A program made the position numbers and the translations under genes. Below are positions 33,557-46,835 of a stretch of DNA of 64,000 bases, piece after piece (the stretch's first letter is position 1; each line of letters opens with the position of its first letter). Source of the stretch: Pterois miles (taxonomy: Eukaryota; Chordata; Actinopteri; Perciformes; Scorpaenidae); NCBI GenBank assembly GCA_947000775.1, contig CAMQGK010000052.1:33572501-33636500 (forward strand), given 5' to 3'. The notes beneath the pieces are model-generated. The model saw only the letters and a program-made list of their open reading frames with translations. It searched no databases and had not been told where the DNA came from.

Positions 33557-33557
<1 letters not shown>
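32961..33557. other. no gene; unique sequence
   Basis: 33230-33380 is complex, with 'gcccatttaaatttaaaagg' and 'cttttaataatgggtaatga', and could be a conserved element. No exon is seen. Confidence 0.25.

Positions 33558-33595
<38 letters not shown>
33558..33595. repeat. (AC)19 microsatellite
   Basis: Uninterrupted AC dinucleotide run of 38 bp. Confidence 0.98.
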
Positions 33596-33597
<2 letters not shown>

Positions 33598-35663
33598 CAC
33601 TCTGTCATTTTATTCCATCACTGAGTGACAGAGGCTGAATCGGCGCTGCCCAGTGAGGACTGATGTGACTCTGTTAACACCCGACTGTCAGGAATGCATC
33701 ACTCTCCCTTCACTTTCATCATGACTATACACTAATGAAAACATACTTATTTAATATTATATTCCTGCTAACAGAGCCCCCTAATTGTTACACACTGGTC
33801 CTTTAACACAGCAAATAGTCGGGTGTACTGAGTTGACAGCTTGAGCAAAATTCCTCTCAAGCTCTTTGTTGCACTATTCACATTACTGCCTCTGTCATTT
33901 TCATGTTACAACATAATGAACACCTTCAGGAAGCTGTCTGTCTCCTAAAAATTAGGTTCCCATACAACAAAAAACTGTTGGAGGGAAAAGTATGTTTATA
34001 AAGGATTACATTTGATTTTGAAGTATCCCAAATATGTCTGCAATAGTCTGTGGAAGTCTGTGTAGGACAGAGTGTTGTATGGTCTAACAAACACAGGGCT
34101 TCGACCCAGGAGACTGTTTATGTCGTGAGAAAATTAAACTTGAATAAAAGTCAACTTTCTCGTATTTTATTTTACGTCCATAGCTTAATAATGTAGTAGA
34201 CGTAGTAATGTTAAGCCAAACTGATGTTTTTTTTTTTTAAATTAAACTTAACCTAAGTTACTTAACCTAAGTACAACCTAAGTACTTTTGTTGCACTTCT
34301 TGTTTTGTTTTGTTTTTTAAATTTACAGTGTTAACCATGTTATCAAACTCAATCTGTAATTGAGAAGACAGTTTATAAATTGGTTGTATGTGAATGTAAG
34401 TTTGGAGGAGACAGAGTTTGAAGGACAGACTTTCCAAAAGTGCACAGATAATCTGTATTTGTGTGATTCATCTTCATACTAAAGAGACTGCGTTTGGATG
34501 ATATCTTCTTGAATGTGCATTTTTACTGCAGCTTTTACTTTGGAGACATGTTAGGACGGTACAGCAGTAGAAATTATTACAATAGACCAATTACTTTTTC
34601 ATTGTACATGCGGATATTACATTAAATTTCTCCAAATTAGATCTCAACCTGGTCTTGGAACCAAACGATGTAATCTTGCTCCATAACAGAGGCCCTGCAG
34701 GCTTCTGCATGCTTTATCACAGGCTCATGCAACATTACTTCCATTTAGTAGAGCTACATGCATTCACATATGTGTCAGGAAACTGAATTTATGACCACAT
34801 TAAAAAACCACAGACCGCTGACTGTTTGGTACGTCATCAGATACGGATGATTGTCATTCTCAAGGGCCTTTTGTATTTCAAGATATTCAGTTTGATCTCC
34901 AAGCAGCATAGTCTTACTCATTCGTATCAGCCACTTGTGTGTTGGTGATGCAATTTGTTCAAATTCCCAGCTCGTCCGGATAGCAACGTATTTTCAGACT
35001 CCTTTACTTCTAATTACATATGTACGCCAAAATTGAGAGGGCTGCATCGCATAAAGAGTGATGTTAGTGCGTATCTTCTGTAGGTATGTGTGCGTCTTGC
35101 ATGCTTACAACTGGAAAGACATGCAGCCTAATGTTCCATCACATCTGCTCTTTTCAGCGATCACATGAGCAAAGCTCCTTAATCTGACTTTCAGCATCAG
35201 CTTCAGTCACTGCTAGGACTGAATATTTTCATATCTCCCCTCTGCACTCCTCCAAATCTCTGTTGCTGCTGCTGACATGGAAATCCTTCAACCTTGTTTC
35301 CTAGAAATCACATTTATATACGACTAATATGCAATACAATTATGTTTTGAAGGAAACGTAATGCCGCCCAGATTATGTTTTCTAGTAACATAATCAGAAG
35401 ATGTTATCATGTCTAGCAAGTGAATGTTTTACCCCCTGCAATGTAGTACCTGTTTAATTCATGACTTCACCCAAACTGGAAACTGTCCTGTTTTTTTCTG
35501 CACACACCTTATTGGTGGGATTGCTGGGCAAGCAGAGTTTTCAAAAGAAAAGCTCCCAGATTAAAACATAAACCTACTGGGGAGAATAAACAGGCTGGAT
35601 TTTCAAAATAAACCCCCCAAATGGTAATGGAAGCTTACGGCAGGCTATATGGGTGCGGAAAAG
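33596..35663. other. no gene recognised
   Basis: About 2 kb of AT-rich unique sequence. A short direct repeat of 'aacctaagt' occurs at 34250-34285. No exon, RNA or family copy is recognised. Confidence 0.45.
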
Positions 35664-35690
35664 TAAATAAATAAATAAATAAATAAATAA
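35664..35690. repeat. (AAAT)n microsatellite
   Basis: About seven tandem AAAT units. Confidence 0.95.
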
Positions 35691-35802
35691 AATAAAAATC
35701 TTCACACAAGCGGACAACTCCTAGTACACAGCAGTGTTTATATGACTCAGACCCCAGCTGATGGTTTATCCTCATTCCCACCAGGTCCACTTCTGAAAAA
35801 AA

Positions 35803-35858
35803 CCCTGAATTTCCCTCCGGGGATTAATAAAGGTTCATCTTATCTTATGTTATCTTAA
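35803..35858 (+). repeat. L2-like LINE/SINE 3'-tail fragment
   Basis: 'ctgaatttccctccggggat' followed by 'taataaaggttcatcttatc' and a decayed (TTATC)n run matches the tail type of the SINEs. No body is present upstream. Confidence 0.7.
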
Positions 35859-36386
35859 ACTTGCATTTTTTTCTAATAGCCAGGAGGAGGCAACCCTTCT
35901 GGGAGAAAAAAAACAGCCGAAAATAAAAAAAATAAAAAAAAAAAAAGCCTTTTTTTATTTATTTATTTAACCCAAAAAAAAAGGGGAAAATGGGGTTTTT
36001 GGGTTCATTCAAAATTTTTAAACTTCTTCTAATGTTCATTTAGTAAATTATGGTCCCATTTAGAGTCAAATAGACCATGAAGCAGGGGATGCTTTAGGGC
36101 AGAGCTACCTTGTCACTGACAGATCGCTGCCAGTGTTGTATTTTTTTCATCCTACAACTTTAACCCTTTGTGTTTTCAGTTCATGAACGTTAATTATAAC
36201 CTTTAATGGTTGCCAAAAAATGTTATTTAGCGTTTGGTTGTACGTAGCTCCACCTTCTCATGTCACTTCTGTATATAAAAACAAGATGGTGACAACCAAA
36301 ATACCAAACTGTGCTTCAAAAGCGTAGTCCTCAAACTGATGGGTGATGTCTTGGTGACTACGTCCACGTCTTATATACAGTCTATG
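35859..36386 (+). repeat. R1 dispersed repeat, copy c
   Basis: It starts with 'taatagccaggaggaggcaa' and resumes with 'tagtaaattatggtcccatt', 'aatagaccatgaagcagggg', 'tacaactttaaccctttgtg' and 'aacaagatggtgacaaccaa', ending TTATATACAGTCTATG. Between about 35900 and 36030 the expected R1 sequence is replaced by homopolymer-rich sequence of poor complexity. Confidence 0.8.
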
Positions 36387-36443
36387 ATTCCAACTAAGGT
36401 GCTTAAATTACACTTCAGCTCTTTCTCTGTACACTTAACACTT

Positions 36444-36746
36444 GGGGGCGGCAGTAGCTCAGTCCGTAAGGACTTGGATTAGGATGCGGAGGACCCGGGT
36501 TCAAATCCCCCATGGACCAAGACCAACTGGTTGCTGGAGAGGTGCCAGTTTACCTCTTGGGGACTGCTGAGGTGCCCCTGAGCAAGGCACCAAACCCCCA
36601 ACTGCTCTGGGCGCTTGTCAGGAGCAGCCCCCTCACTCTGACATCTCTCCATTGACGCATGTATATGTACTGTGTGAACAACAGAGTGTAAAACTGAATT
36701 TCCCCACTGTGGGACTAATAAAGGAATATCTTTCTTTCTTTCTCTT
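36444..36746 (+). mobile_element. tRNA-derived SINE, plus strand, subfamily B
   Basis: The fullest subfamily B copy: 'ggcggcagtagctcagtccg', B-box-like 'gggttcaaatcccccatgg', the common body and the tail 'ccccactgtgggactaataa' ending in (TTTC)n. It lies about 60 bp after the end of R1c. No clear target duplication. Confidence 0.92.
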
Positions 36747-37974
36747 TAAGCTCATTCAAGTCCTAACACTATGGACACACTACAGTTAAGCCAATGAGCC
36801 AGTTTAACTCCCAGCTGTTCATCAAGCAGTACAGGTAATTTTCAGGTTTTCAGCAGCCAGTAATCCGGCTATTCTCTAGATTTATTGGTGACTGATTTCT
36901 ACTGCACTGTTAACCCCATGGGCCGTCCGGTGCCGGACAAACCTGCCTGTTTGGAGCAATGTTTTAAAAAATACAGACCCTTTTAATGACAAGTCTTTAT
37001 TCCACATTATAAGGAGGTGGAGGTAGTAAAGCGAGTGTCTCCCATTCTCTCTCTAAATCCCACTGCTGCACTTGGAGTGGAAGTCTGTCTGTAACTGCTT
37101 GAAAATCACTCATGAAACCGATGGCCAGCAGAGGGTGGTACAGCAACATTAAACTGATCTGCTGTTAAAAAAAAAAACAAGTAAAAACAGGATGGTTCCT
37201 CGCATTATGGTCAACCTTGATTTAGTTGGATTTGACATCTAAATTTTTCTGTCAGCTTGTACGGGTCAATATAGCACCCTGTTCCATTACTACCTGAGCA
37301 ATCGAATAGAAGTTAAGAGTTTTAAATGCAGAGAAAAAAATCTTATATCTAATAAAGACTATAATGAAAAGGAGGGAGGAATATGTGGGTTCCTGATTGA
37401 AGAAAGGACATGAAAGGGCAGACGTCTCAACAAAATAGGATCATCATTTACTCAACTCATTAACAACGTCTTTCCATTTTTTATTTCCAAGGTTACCGAT
37501 AAAATCAGAAGGTTGTGCTGCCTGTTTTTCTCAGACACACAATTTCTTTGTGTTTTTTTCCCTTCTCTTCCTCTTCCTACTTTTTCAGGGGGATCATGCA
37601 TATTTCATGGATATAGGCCTCTTTTAGCAGGAAATTATATTTGGAAAATGAATAAACAAAAGGGAATTGATTACCCAAACTGAACCTCAAAGTAGAGTTC
37701 AGAGTTTTTATTTAGAGAGCCACATGCTTGCAGGGATGTGTGTAGGAGGGGAAATGATGTTTCTGTCACTGCGTCCTTGTCATTTAATTAAAAGGCACAT
37801 AGTGTGTGTCTGGTCTGAATACACACAATATTGAGTATTTCCCAGTTTATTTCCACCTTTAACACAGTCTTCTACATTTAAATGCTAAAATGGACTGGGT
37901 GGTTAAGATGCACTGGAAATTTGTTTCAAACTACACTATTCTCTGATTTTACTGTATAACATTTTAATAATATT
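36747..37974. other. no gene recognised
   Basis: Unique sequence with short A-runs. No exon or family copy is identified. Confidence 0.45.
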
Positions 37975-38290
37975 AAGAAATAATACAAAAGATTAAACAG
38001 ATTAATAAGACATCTGAAGAGTCACCTTTAAAAGAAATGTTAAAAGAATTCAGTTTTCCCAGAAGAGTCTTTGCTGGACCTTTTAGAGGTTGCATCAACT
38101 CGGGATTAAAGCATAGTTTGTCATCAAGAATACTACCCACATATCTGTAGCTCTCTGCTGGGTCAGTGTGAATAGTTGGCAGGGTGTTTGCTGGTGACTT
38201 TCTGAAGCCAACAATCATGTCTTTTGTTTAAGAAACATTTAGATGTAGGAAACACTCATCACACCAAGCCACAGAGTCCACCGACCCATG
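37975..38290 (-). pseudogene. non-LTR reverse transcriptase fragment
   Basis: Minus-strand translation gives DSVAWCDECFLHLNVS, a stop (TAA where relatives have Lys), then TKDMIVGFRKSP, SYRYVGSILDDKLCFN and KTLLGKLNSFNIS. This is the region just after the catalytic YADD box in fish non-LTR retrotransposons (WC..N.L.LN..KT...V.FR and KYLG motifs). It is a different family from the LINE at 20 kb. Only about 100 residues survive. Confidence 0.75.
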
Positions 38291-38343
38291 TTCAGGATCA
38301 TGGTGACCTGGCAGGTGTTTGTGATATAAACCTGGGCGCAATC

Positions 38344-38416
38344 CCAATCTCCCCTAAAGCCTCACGCCTCAGGGGAGATTGGAGATTATCTAACCTCTTT
38401 CAGATGTTAGATAATC
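38344..38416. repeat. two adjacent perfect inverted repeats (double hairpin)
   Basis: First hairpin: CCAATCTCCCCT (38344-38355) pairs with AGGGGAGATTGG (38371-38382) over a 15-base loop. Second: GATTATCTAAC (38384-38394) pairs with GTTAGATAATC (38406-38416) over an 11-base loop. Only one base separates the two stems. Confidence 0.9.
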
Positions 38417-39459
38417 CAACAACCCCTTAGATTAAAGTACTCTGAGACCCTTAGTGACCCCTGCAGCTCTGTATTGAAACCTTACAGTGACTCTCTATAT
38501 TCATGATTTATCTTGCTCCACATTTGTTTCTCATGTCCTCACTGAATTATGTTTGTAACATTTTAATATTGTGTATAAGGTGTTATATAAACAAAGGCTT
38601 GGTTGACTTAAGCTCTATACATGCACATCTGCTGATGCCAGCTGATAAGACTGCTGAGCAATAAAAAAATAAAGTCCTGGCCTTTATTTGTGAAGAGAGT
38701 GGGTGTGATGTGGTTGGGTGGAGTGGAGCACACAGGCCAGGAGATCTCACAGGAATGATACGCTCCCTCAACCACCTCCTTTTTTTTACTTGAACATAAT
38801 ACTGTTTGCATGCAACTCTGTGTGCATGCAGAGGAATTTGTTTTGCATTTCATACTCCAGCAATCGCACTAAACAAACCAACTCTCTTATGTCTTTTTCC
38901 TGTTATTCCTTCTCCTCCTGTTCTCGCTATGTTCCTCCTTTCCTTTTAACTCACCTTGTCGTCTTCTGCCTCCTCCTGTCCTCCTTTATCTATCTCCAAG
39001 CTCTATTCCTCCTCTTCTTTACCCCATCCCAGGTTTAAAAGCCACACATCTAATGCTGCTTTGCTATATCATGCTACAGTGTGGCTGCTGAGCCCTGAGC
39101 AGATCTGTAATATTTCCTATTGCTGCCTCAGTATGAGCTGTGTTCGGCTCTGTGTACTCAGTGCCGGCATTGGCTTGGGTGAACTAAATCCCTAAGGGTG
39201 AAAGAGAGACAGAGATGGAGAGAATGGAAGAAAGGGAAGTGAGGCCTTTATGAAATCCCTCCCAGACCAGCCTGTACCATCCTGCTAGATGCTCCCTCAA
39301 CTGCAAAAAGCAGCTTTGAATCATCACAGCGTGGCCCAGGGGGGAACAAGAGGCTTTATAACAGAGCAGTGGAATATTTTGGTTTAAAGAAAAAAAAAAT
39401 GGCAGCTTCACTCGTTGATGCTGCAGGTGTCCAGGTACCGGTAAAATGCCCTTTTTGTA
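38417..39459. other. no gene recognised
   Basis: Includes a pyrimidine-rich stretch at 38880-39030. A 106-codon plus frame (38718-39038) crosses it and is not supported as coding. Confidence 0.4.
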
Positions 39460-40093
<634 letters not shown>

Positions 40094-40560
40094 GGTGCCT
40101 TCAACTGTAACTTGTGAGCTTGTGTTTACAACATGGTAACTCATGAACACAATGTGTGTGGCGTTCAAGTGGTTAAGTCATGAGAACACCGCTGCTAAGC
40201 AACAGCGATATGAACGTTACTGTGGGCAACTAGAAGCCACAGAAGTTCAGCAAGCTAGCAAGTGGGTAGCATGATGCAATAAATGCAAAGACATAACAGA
40301 AGAAAAAGATTACGCTTTTGGGAATATTAACATTTCCTCAGACCTATTATAAAATTATGGAAAAAATCAATATACAACTAAAATTACAATATATTAACTT
40401 ATGCACCAAAAAATTAACGTCCAGCCATTTCTGAAAAATGTCAACAAACACATCTCAACTTTTGATGCTGTGCTTTCAGAAACTTTTCACTTGTATTCCC
40501 CTCACACAGGTTGTGAATACCACAAGACGGGGGGCATTCACATGTGTTCAAATCCTTCAG
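40094..40560 (-). repeat. R4 dispersed repeat, copy b
   Basis: Reverse complement of the family at 30224-30530, longer at its 3' side. Its outer end at 40094 reads GGTGCCTTCAA inward, the same word that starts copy a, which implies an 11-bp terminal inverted repeat. The inner region includes 'atgcaccaaaaaattaacg' and 'gaatattaacatttcctcag'. Confidence 0.72.
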
Positions 40561-41060
40561 TTTTTGTCGGATCCTTGATTTTGTTGAGATGTTCAGCTTT
40601 GCCTTGCCTGCACTGAGTCTTGAATCAAAATTATATCTCCGAGTTCCTGTTACCTGCTGTGCTCGGGTCGACCTGCTCCACTCTCCATGACACTCTGATT
40701 GCTTTTCCAGCAGTAAATATCTGTTCAAGTGAACCACTAGTCATTCACAAGCCAGACAAATGCCTGTAAACATTCCTGTGGCTGTCCACAGACATTTTAT
40801 AATCAACAGTAAACCACAGACCTCCATTCACAAATATGACCCACAGTCTACGGCAGCATCATCACACCTGCATGTTGAAAGTCTTTCTGTAAAAAAGACA
40901 TGACCCAACACAACTTTAAATATGCATCGGGAAATTGTCACAACAAAAAAGTCGATTACAACATAAAAAACATGAGTACAATGGAACTGTACGTATCCAA
41001 GAATGTGTTTTTGTTGAACGCAACTGTCTGTTGTATACCTTAAACTTTAGGAAGATGGAT
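40561..41060. other. no gene recognised
   Basis: Unique sequence; a 98-codon minus frame (40441-40737) overlaps R4b and has no domain. Confidence 0.4.
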
Positions 41061-41538
41061 CATAGTATAAAGATGGATGATGCGTCTCCACTTCCTCCCA
41101 CTGTACAGAACTGAAGCCAAAATATCCCGGGTACAGGAGCTGCCATCTTGAGATTTAAACATCATTTGGAGTCAGAGTCTACGCAGCAGCGATCGGGTAG
41201 TGGAGCTGTGGTATCGAGGTCACCCGCCCGAACCAATCGTGAGCCAAACACGGCCGCAACTTGTCAGCGAAAGAGACTCACAGCTGTCAATCACAACATC
41301 TCACCCCCTTTTTATAGCAACAAATAAATAATTTCAACCAAGGTTATCTGAAAAATGAACACTTGAGCATAGAGCAGCAAAAATGGCAGAGACCATCTTT
41401 GGGAGAAAAAAAAAAAATATTTGATGTAAACTTTGACTTTATGACCTGTACTGCAGTCAAACACCAGGGGGCGATCAAGACATTTTGACTTCACTTTTAG
41501 GGAGCTGTCATGTCGTCCCTCTTTGTATACAGTCTATG
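41061..41538 (-). repeat. R2 dispersed repeat, copy b
   Basis: Ends are inverted: CATAGTATAAAGATGGATGA at the left and, reading inward from the right, CATAGACTGTATACAAAGAG. The interior aligns with copy a at 17278-17724. It carries 'caccagggggcgatcaagac' near its right end. Noncoding. Confidence 0.82.
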
Positions 41539-43146
41539 ATATGGACTCATAATGTCAAAGACTCAGAAAACAATACTCCACACTGAAATGTTTCACATCA
41601 TTGTTGTCACTGTTTTATTACCAAAGATTAGATGTGATTGTTAAATACGTTTGAAGCCAGACAGTGATCCTGGAGGGGACTCTGTCATCCGAACAGACTA
41701 AAGAAAGGCAGACTGTTTGGGAGGTTTGAGAAATACAGTAAAATCAGTGTGTACATCATCAGTCTGATGGCTGTGGTGCACGAACACAAGAGACTGAAGT
41801 GGAAGAAATAAGCTGCAGAATCAATCCTTATTTTGTGAATTAGTCTGCTCTTCCTTCCCAGCGAAATGACCTTCATCAATGCAAATCTAATTTCAGTCGC
41901 AAAGATTTTCATTTTCATTCTGTCTGACTGACATTGCTGCAGTGGAGAAGGAGAGATGTGGAACAGAATGAGACACAGTGTAGTGACAATTTCATTCTGT
42001 GTCCTGACATATTGCTGTAGCTGTTGCCTTATTGCTGAATAACCTCAAATAGCAGCATGGTATGTGCATCCATCCATTTGTCTGTCTGTATCTAAATATT
42101 CCTGGTCCATTAAATGCAATCCAATTCCCTGGAGCAGAGTGAATCATATTGAATTATGGGATGTCATTCTTAATTTTGTGGAGGTTGTTGATGACAGAAG
42201 AAGGGACATGGGTGGAGCGAGAGGATGAAGAAAGAGTGGAAAGTATAGATTAAACGTGTGCTATATACTTGAAATGTGCAGCAGTTTTTAGGCCCTCTGT
42301 AACAAGCCAGAAAACATACTGAACATTGCATTATCAGCTTGATATTTAATATTTTTTCTTAATTATATTATATGAATTGCTAATGAACATGAATGAACAA
42401 ACTATGTTTCAGAAATTGACGTGTAAAACCTGGCTAAATACACTGGATTATATTTTCATGCTCTCTGATTGATGATAACAGTACTTTTTATTCAACACCT
42501 CCCAAACATGTTTGGATTTAATATCTGGACATACAGTATATAACATGAAATAATTCCTTATATAGCATAATAACAATGAGATATGGTCATTTCTGTATTT
42601 TGTAGCCTTTATTAAATGAGCAAGCCCAGTTTTTGGCAAAATGACGGGTTACCACTTCAATACATATTTGGCTATAGAAAGTTTAGGGAGAAACAAAATT
42701 GATTTTGTGATTATTACTGTTAAAGCCAGTGTCTGCGAAAAATAAAGGTTAAAGGAACATTACTGTTTACATAATATTATTCATCATTAAATAAGATGTT
42801 TACATGATTAAATGTTCAAAAAACACTTTATTTCTAATTTTTCTCTGTCTGAAACTTTGCCCTCCCAAAAAGCCCAGTCTTCTGTGATTGGTCAACCAAA
42901 CCAAACTATTTGGACTCCACTCCAGCTCCGCTCTAAATAGCTCTGTCTGAGGGCGTGCCAAACTAGCCGTTACGCAAATGTGTTACTTGGTGACATCACC
43001 ATGTTAAAAAGAAAAGGCGGGACTTCAGTCAAGGTGTTTCAGACAGTTCAGGAGCAGTGAGAGTAACTTTGGAGTGGACTTTGGGCTGTGGTACTTTTAC
43101 ATGCTTAAATAAACTACATAACACACTAAAGAAAAGTCCATTTTAA
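41539..43146. other. no gene; mixed unique and possible repeat sequence
   Basis: 41830-42180 is complex ('atgcaaatctaatttcagtc', 'catattgaattatgggatgt') and may be conserved noncoding DNA. 42835-43146 ('gtgattggtcaaccaaacca', 'aaaaggcgggacttcagtca') resembles fish repeats directly abutting R3b. Confidence 0.3.
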
Positions 43147-43700
43147 CCCTCTGAGACCCACAAAAGAGCCAGTTTTGTCCATTTTAGGGGGTCCAGGGGG
43201 TCTTTAGGGGGAGATAGCAGGTCAACAGTAGATGTCACAGAAGTGGTGTAGATCATCTGAAAGCTGGGAACCTGAGGATTAATTTGCGATGCAGCTCAGC
43301 AGTGTGTGCCACTTTATTCTAAATCAGACATAAACACAAATTAATTATTTAAAAACAAATTTCAAATGTGTAGAAGTGTTTGGAACATTTTGATCGAAGT
43401 ATATGATGTCCGTCGTCATGCTCTTTTGTGTCTCATAAGTTGTTACAGCAATGTTGGGTTGATATCATTTGTTCCACAGATTTGGTGCTAAATTTAACCA
43501 GTTTTTCAGTTTATCAAGAATTGATAAAAATGATCAATAATCCCTCCAAAATACAACATTAAGACACCAAGACCTCGAGGAACACTAACACACACTAGAA
43601 ACAGACAAGAGACCCCTTTGAAAATGGCCGCGCCTGTTTTTCCTCGCTTAAATTTAGACCAACTGTGGAGCGTTATTTAGCCTCCTTCCCGACATGCTAG
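43147..43700 (-). repeat. R3 dispersed repeat, copy b (uninterrupted)
   Basis: It runs from 'ccctctgagacccacaaaag' through 'ttttagggggtccagggggt', 'gatagcaggtcaacagtaga', 'tgatcaataatccctccaaa' and 'ccccttttgaaaatggcc'-like sequence near 43620. It shows the intact site where copy a received its LINE. It lacks about 510 bp present in copy a. Confidence 0.82.
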
Positions 43701-46700
43701 CATGACATGGTTGATATATGAGATATCTGAAGCTTCACTCTAGCCCTAAAACTGAGCCTACTCGAGCCTCTGAAAAACAGTAAAGCTGGTCTCTTATTCA
43801 CATGTACAGACATGTCATTTTGGAGGTATTATTGCACAAAAGCCAACAAACACACAGTGAATAGTGTAACACTTCAATGTTAAATGGATCTAAATTACTT
43901 CATCAGCCTAATCTTTTCCCCAGCTGTTGTGTAATCCCAGAATACATGGCAGCTGTTGACTAACCGAAACATTTAAAATCAAGCTGATGGTTCATTGGCC
44001 CATTGTGAGTAGTTCTTATGGTAATGTCCTACATTGTGGTATTCTAACTTAAGTAGAAATATACCATCATGCAGTTTTACCCGTGTCCTGTGGTCCTGAT
44101 CAGCTTTTGGCAGCAAACTAAGCCAACCTGTGCTGTGTCCAAATGAATCATGGCAGACAAGTGCAGTTTGTCTTTCTGCTTAATACAGTGAGATGAAAAG
44201 AGAACACCAACTGTCCAAAACCACTATTCAATTAATCTGAGAGCTTCCCCAACTCCTCAGAGGAAGGAGCAGCGCTGGAGTCGTAGATCGTCCTCTATAT
44301 GCTCAGGTCCAGTCAGGATAATGAATAGCTCATTGAATTATTCATACTGAGGCACAAGTCAAAAACATAAGGTAATATGTTTTTCTGAGTATGATGGATG
44401 AGGAGAGTCCTTAGAGAAGATTTAGTCTAAATGACTGAAACATGAGGTGAAATGTTAATGGATGATATACCTCTGCTCTGAGGACAGGGCTTCGATGGCA
44501 TTCACAGAGAATCCGACAGGGATCTTCTGTGATTTAGGATGTCTGCATTCTTGTTCAGACCGATAACTGCAAAAACAGTATTTAAAAGAAGAACTTAAAG
44601 AGCTGTGCTGTGTCAGCATGTTGCTTCACACAGTCTTATTTTGAGTAACACATCCATGTGTTTGAACGCTTATCATACGCTTAATATGCTGTACAGTGGG
44701 TCATTATACAACTCAGTGAGTTTCATTGGTTAAGGCAGTGGCAGTGCCTGATATCATTTCTAGTTGTGGCAAAAGTTGAGCCTGGTTCAGTGTTTTTTTT
44801 GTCTGAGCCGCCCCCTCTGAGGAGGCCGTATTTGTTGATGCAGTGCTAATGTTGGACTGAACTCAGTCTTAATCCTGTGCAAATGTCTGTCATTATCTCT
44901 AAAGGACAAAACCAATCAACCAACTTGGCAATGTGCACCCTGGACGGGTTGGCTGTGGGACGCCATCGGGCCATTGTTGAGCATCTCATTTTGGTGGTGT
45001 GTCCAACACTGTTGGCTCTAGTCAGCCCTCATCAGTGGTGTTTAGCCATTTCAGAGGTGAGAAAAGGCTTTCTTATTGGCTTCAACCTAGTGGAACAGCA
45101 GTGTCGCCCATATTGCAGTTGTCTTATTTTTCTGCCACCACTTTCTCTTTACATCCACAAGTTAAATATCACTTGCTTCCAGAGCCAGAGCCAAAGAAGG
45201 AATATCTTTAAACTACCATTTGTAATTCTGTATCACATGTATTCCCAACACGTCACATACTGACCCTTGTCAGACCCCTCGGCATCACTTGGAGGCAGTA
45301 AACACGTAATGATCCTTCATTAAGTAGTTAACTTTGGGCAAAAAAAACCACGTTTTTAGGAAAAAAACAATATAGTTGGCCTAAAATGACTTTAGTTTCC
45401 TAAAATTGTTTGTACAGTAAAAATGTGATCGTGGGACAGCTGATTATAACATATGTCGGTATCACATACAAACAACCTACAAAGTTTAGGTTGAATGACA
45501 ACAGGCTGGTATCCCAATTGAAACTTTGACCTGATAACAAAACAATTTAAACAGAAAATGGTGGCATTGTTTGTCTCTCACTGATATTATACAGACTAGT
45601 TATTGATTCTGATGCAGGTGCAGAATTTCTATGCATACCTGTGACTGACTGGCTGTCAGCCATGTTCAAATGCATCTTCTTAATCAATTCAGCTCGGTTG
45701 GTTGGTTCCCAAAACCTCTGGAAAGTTTTGGGACTTGCAGATATAGGTTTTAATGAAGAGTGGTCAAAATTGATGCAGACTAGGCTGACATATCCTGACT
45801 TTGAGGCCCTCTTGCTTATCCATTAATGCAACTCGATGGGGTTTCTCATTAGGCTGTCCCTGCCTGGTAAATGTCCACGTCTTTCAACCTCCACGCCAGT
45901 AACACAGGGTTAAAAACACGTTGACTTTCTTACCTTTTCTGCATGTGTTTGGACTCTCAGCAAAACCCTTGACCCATAAAGTAAAGCTTCCCCATTAAAT
46001 TACCTACAGCACCAAAAACCACACAGCTCACCTGAGACTATTGATTAGAGTCCTTTATTTTTTCCTGGCTGTTCCTGGCTTTCCTTGCTTTTTCTTATTC
46101 TTCCTCCTGTGCAGAAATTATTGAGGTGGTATGTGGTGGAAATTATTAATGAAAATTTCTGGAGGTTCATTTGACTACGCAGCATGGAGATCCACTTGCA
46201 GAAGGAAGGAGTAAAAATCCATCAAAAGATAGATAATGAGATGGAATACATTTGTTATTTGTCTCAACAGGTGCAATACAATCTTCTTGTCTGCCTTTAA
46301 CCTGCTGTGTTTCAGTGCTGGAAAAATCTTGAAATGTGGTCAGTAAATTAGACTTTCTTCTTTTGTCTTCTGCTTCTGAGGCATTCTCCACAGTACATAT
46401 AAATATCTTATAAAACAATATGGATTCACTGTGATTTTATTCATGTTTGCTTTTGTAGCATTGCTTTTCTTTGTTTCTTTGAATTTTGATGTACTCCAGA
46501 TGAATGAGGATTGATCTTGATCCTGAACCACAAAACCTGAACCAGGTGTGAAGGTGATATCAATGAATGACCATGTCAGTGCAAGTCACATGCTTTTAAG
46601 TCAGCTGTTACTTATCCAAACTGCACCTCTAGAATTACTGTCAAGATGATATTGAAGTTCCAGTACCTCTTAAAGGCCCACAATTAGCTTCTTATGCTAA

Positions 46701-46835
46701 GTAATAAGATCCTTCTGACAAATTTGATTATTTCACATGAGAGATTTCTGTATTTGTCTGTGCTCCACTCACTGGATTTCAGTTGGTCCTTGTTGGATCT
46801 CTTGGAAATATTCATCAACATCAGGTAACAATTTC
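43701..46835. other. no gene; short R5 relic at 45337-45390
   Basis: At 45337-45390 'gggcaaaaaaaaccacgttt' and 'ttaggaaaaaaacaatatag' match the R5 core. The rest is unique sequence. A 128-codon plus frame (44877-45263) has no known domain. R3b may extend to about 43760. Confidence 0.4.

Noticed and set aside
36444..36530. tRNA gene
   Set aside because: A- and B-box-like sequence is present, but there is no cloverleaf with acceptor pairing. It is the head of a SINE, repeated in five places.
44877..45263. 128-codon plus-strand frame
   Set aside because: No domain, low-complexity ends and no homologous or splice evidence.
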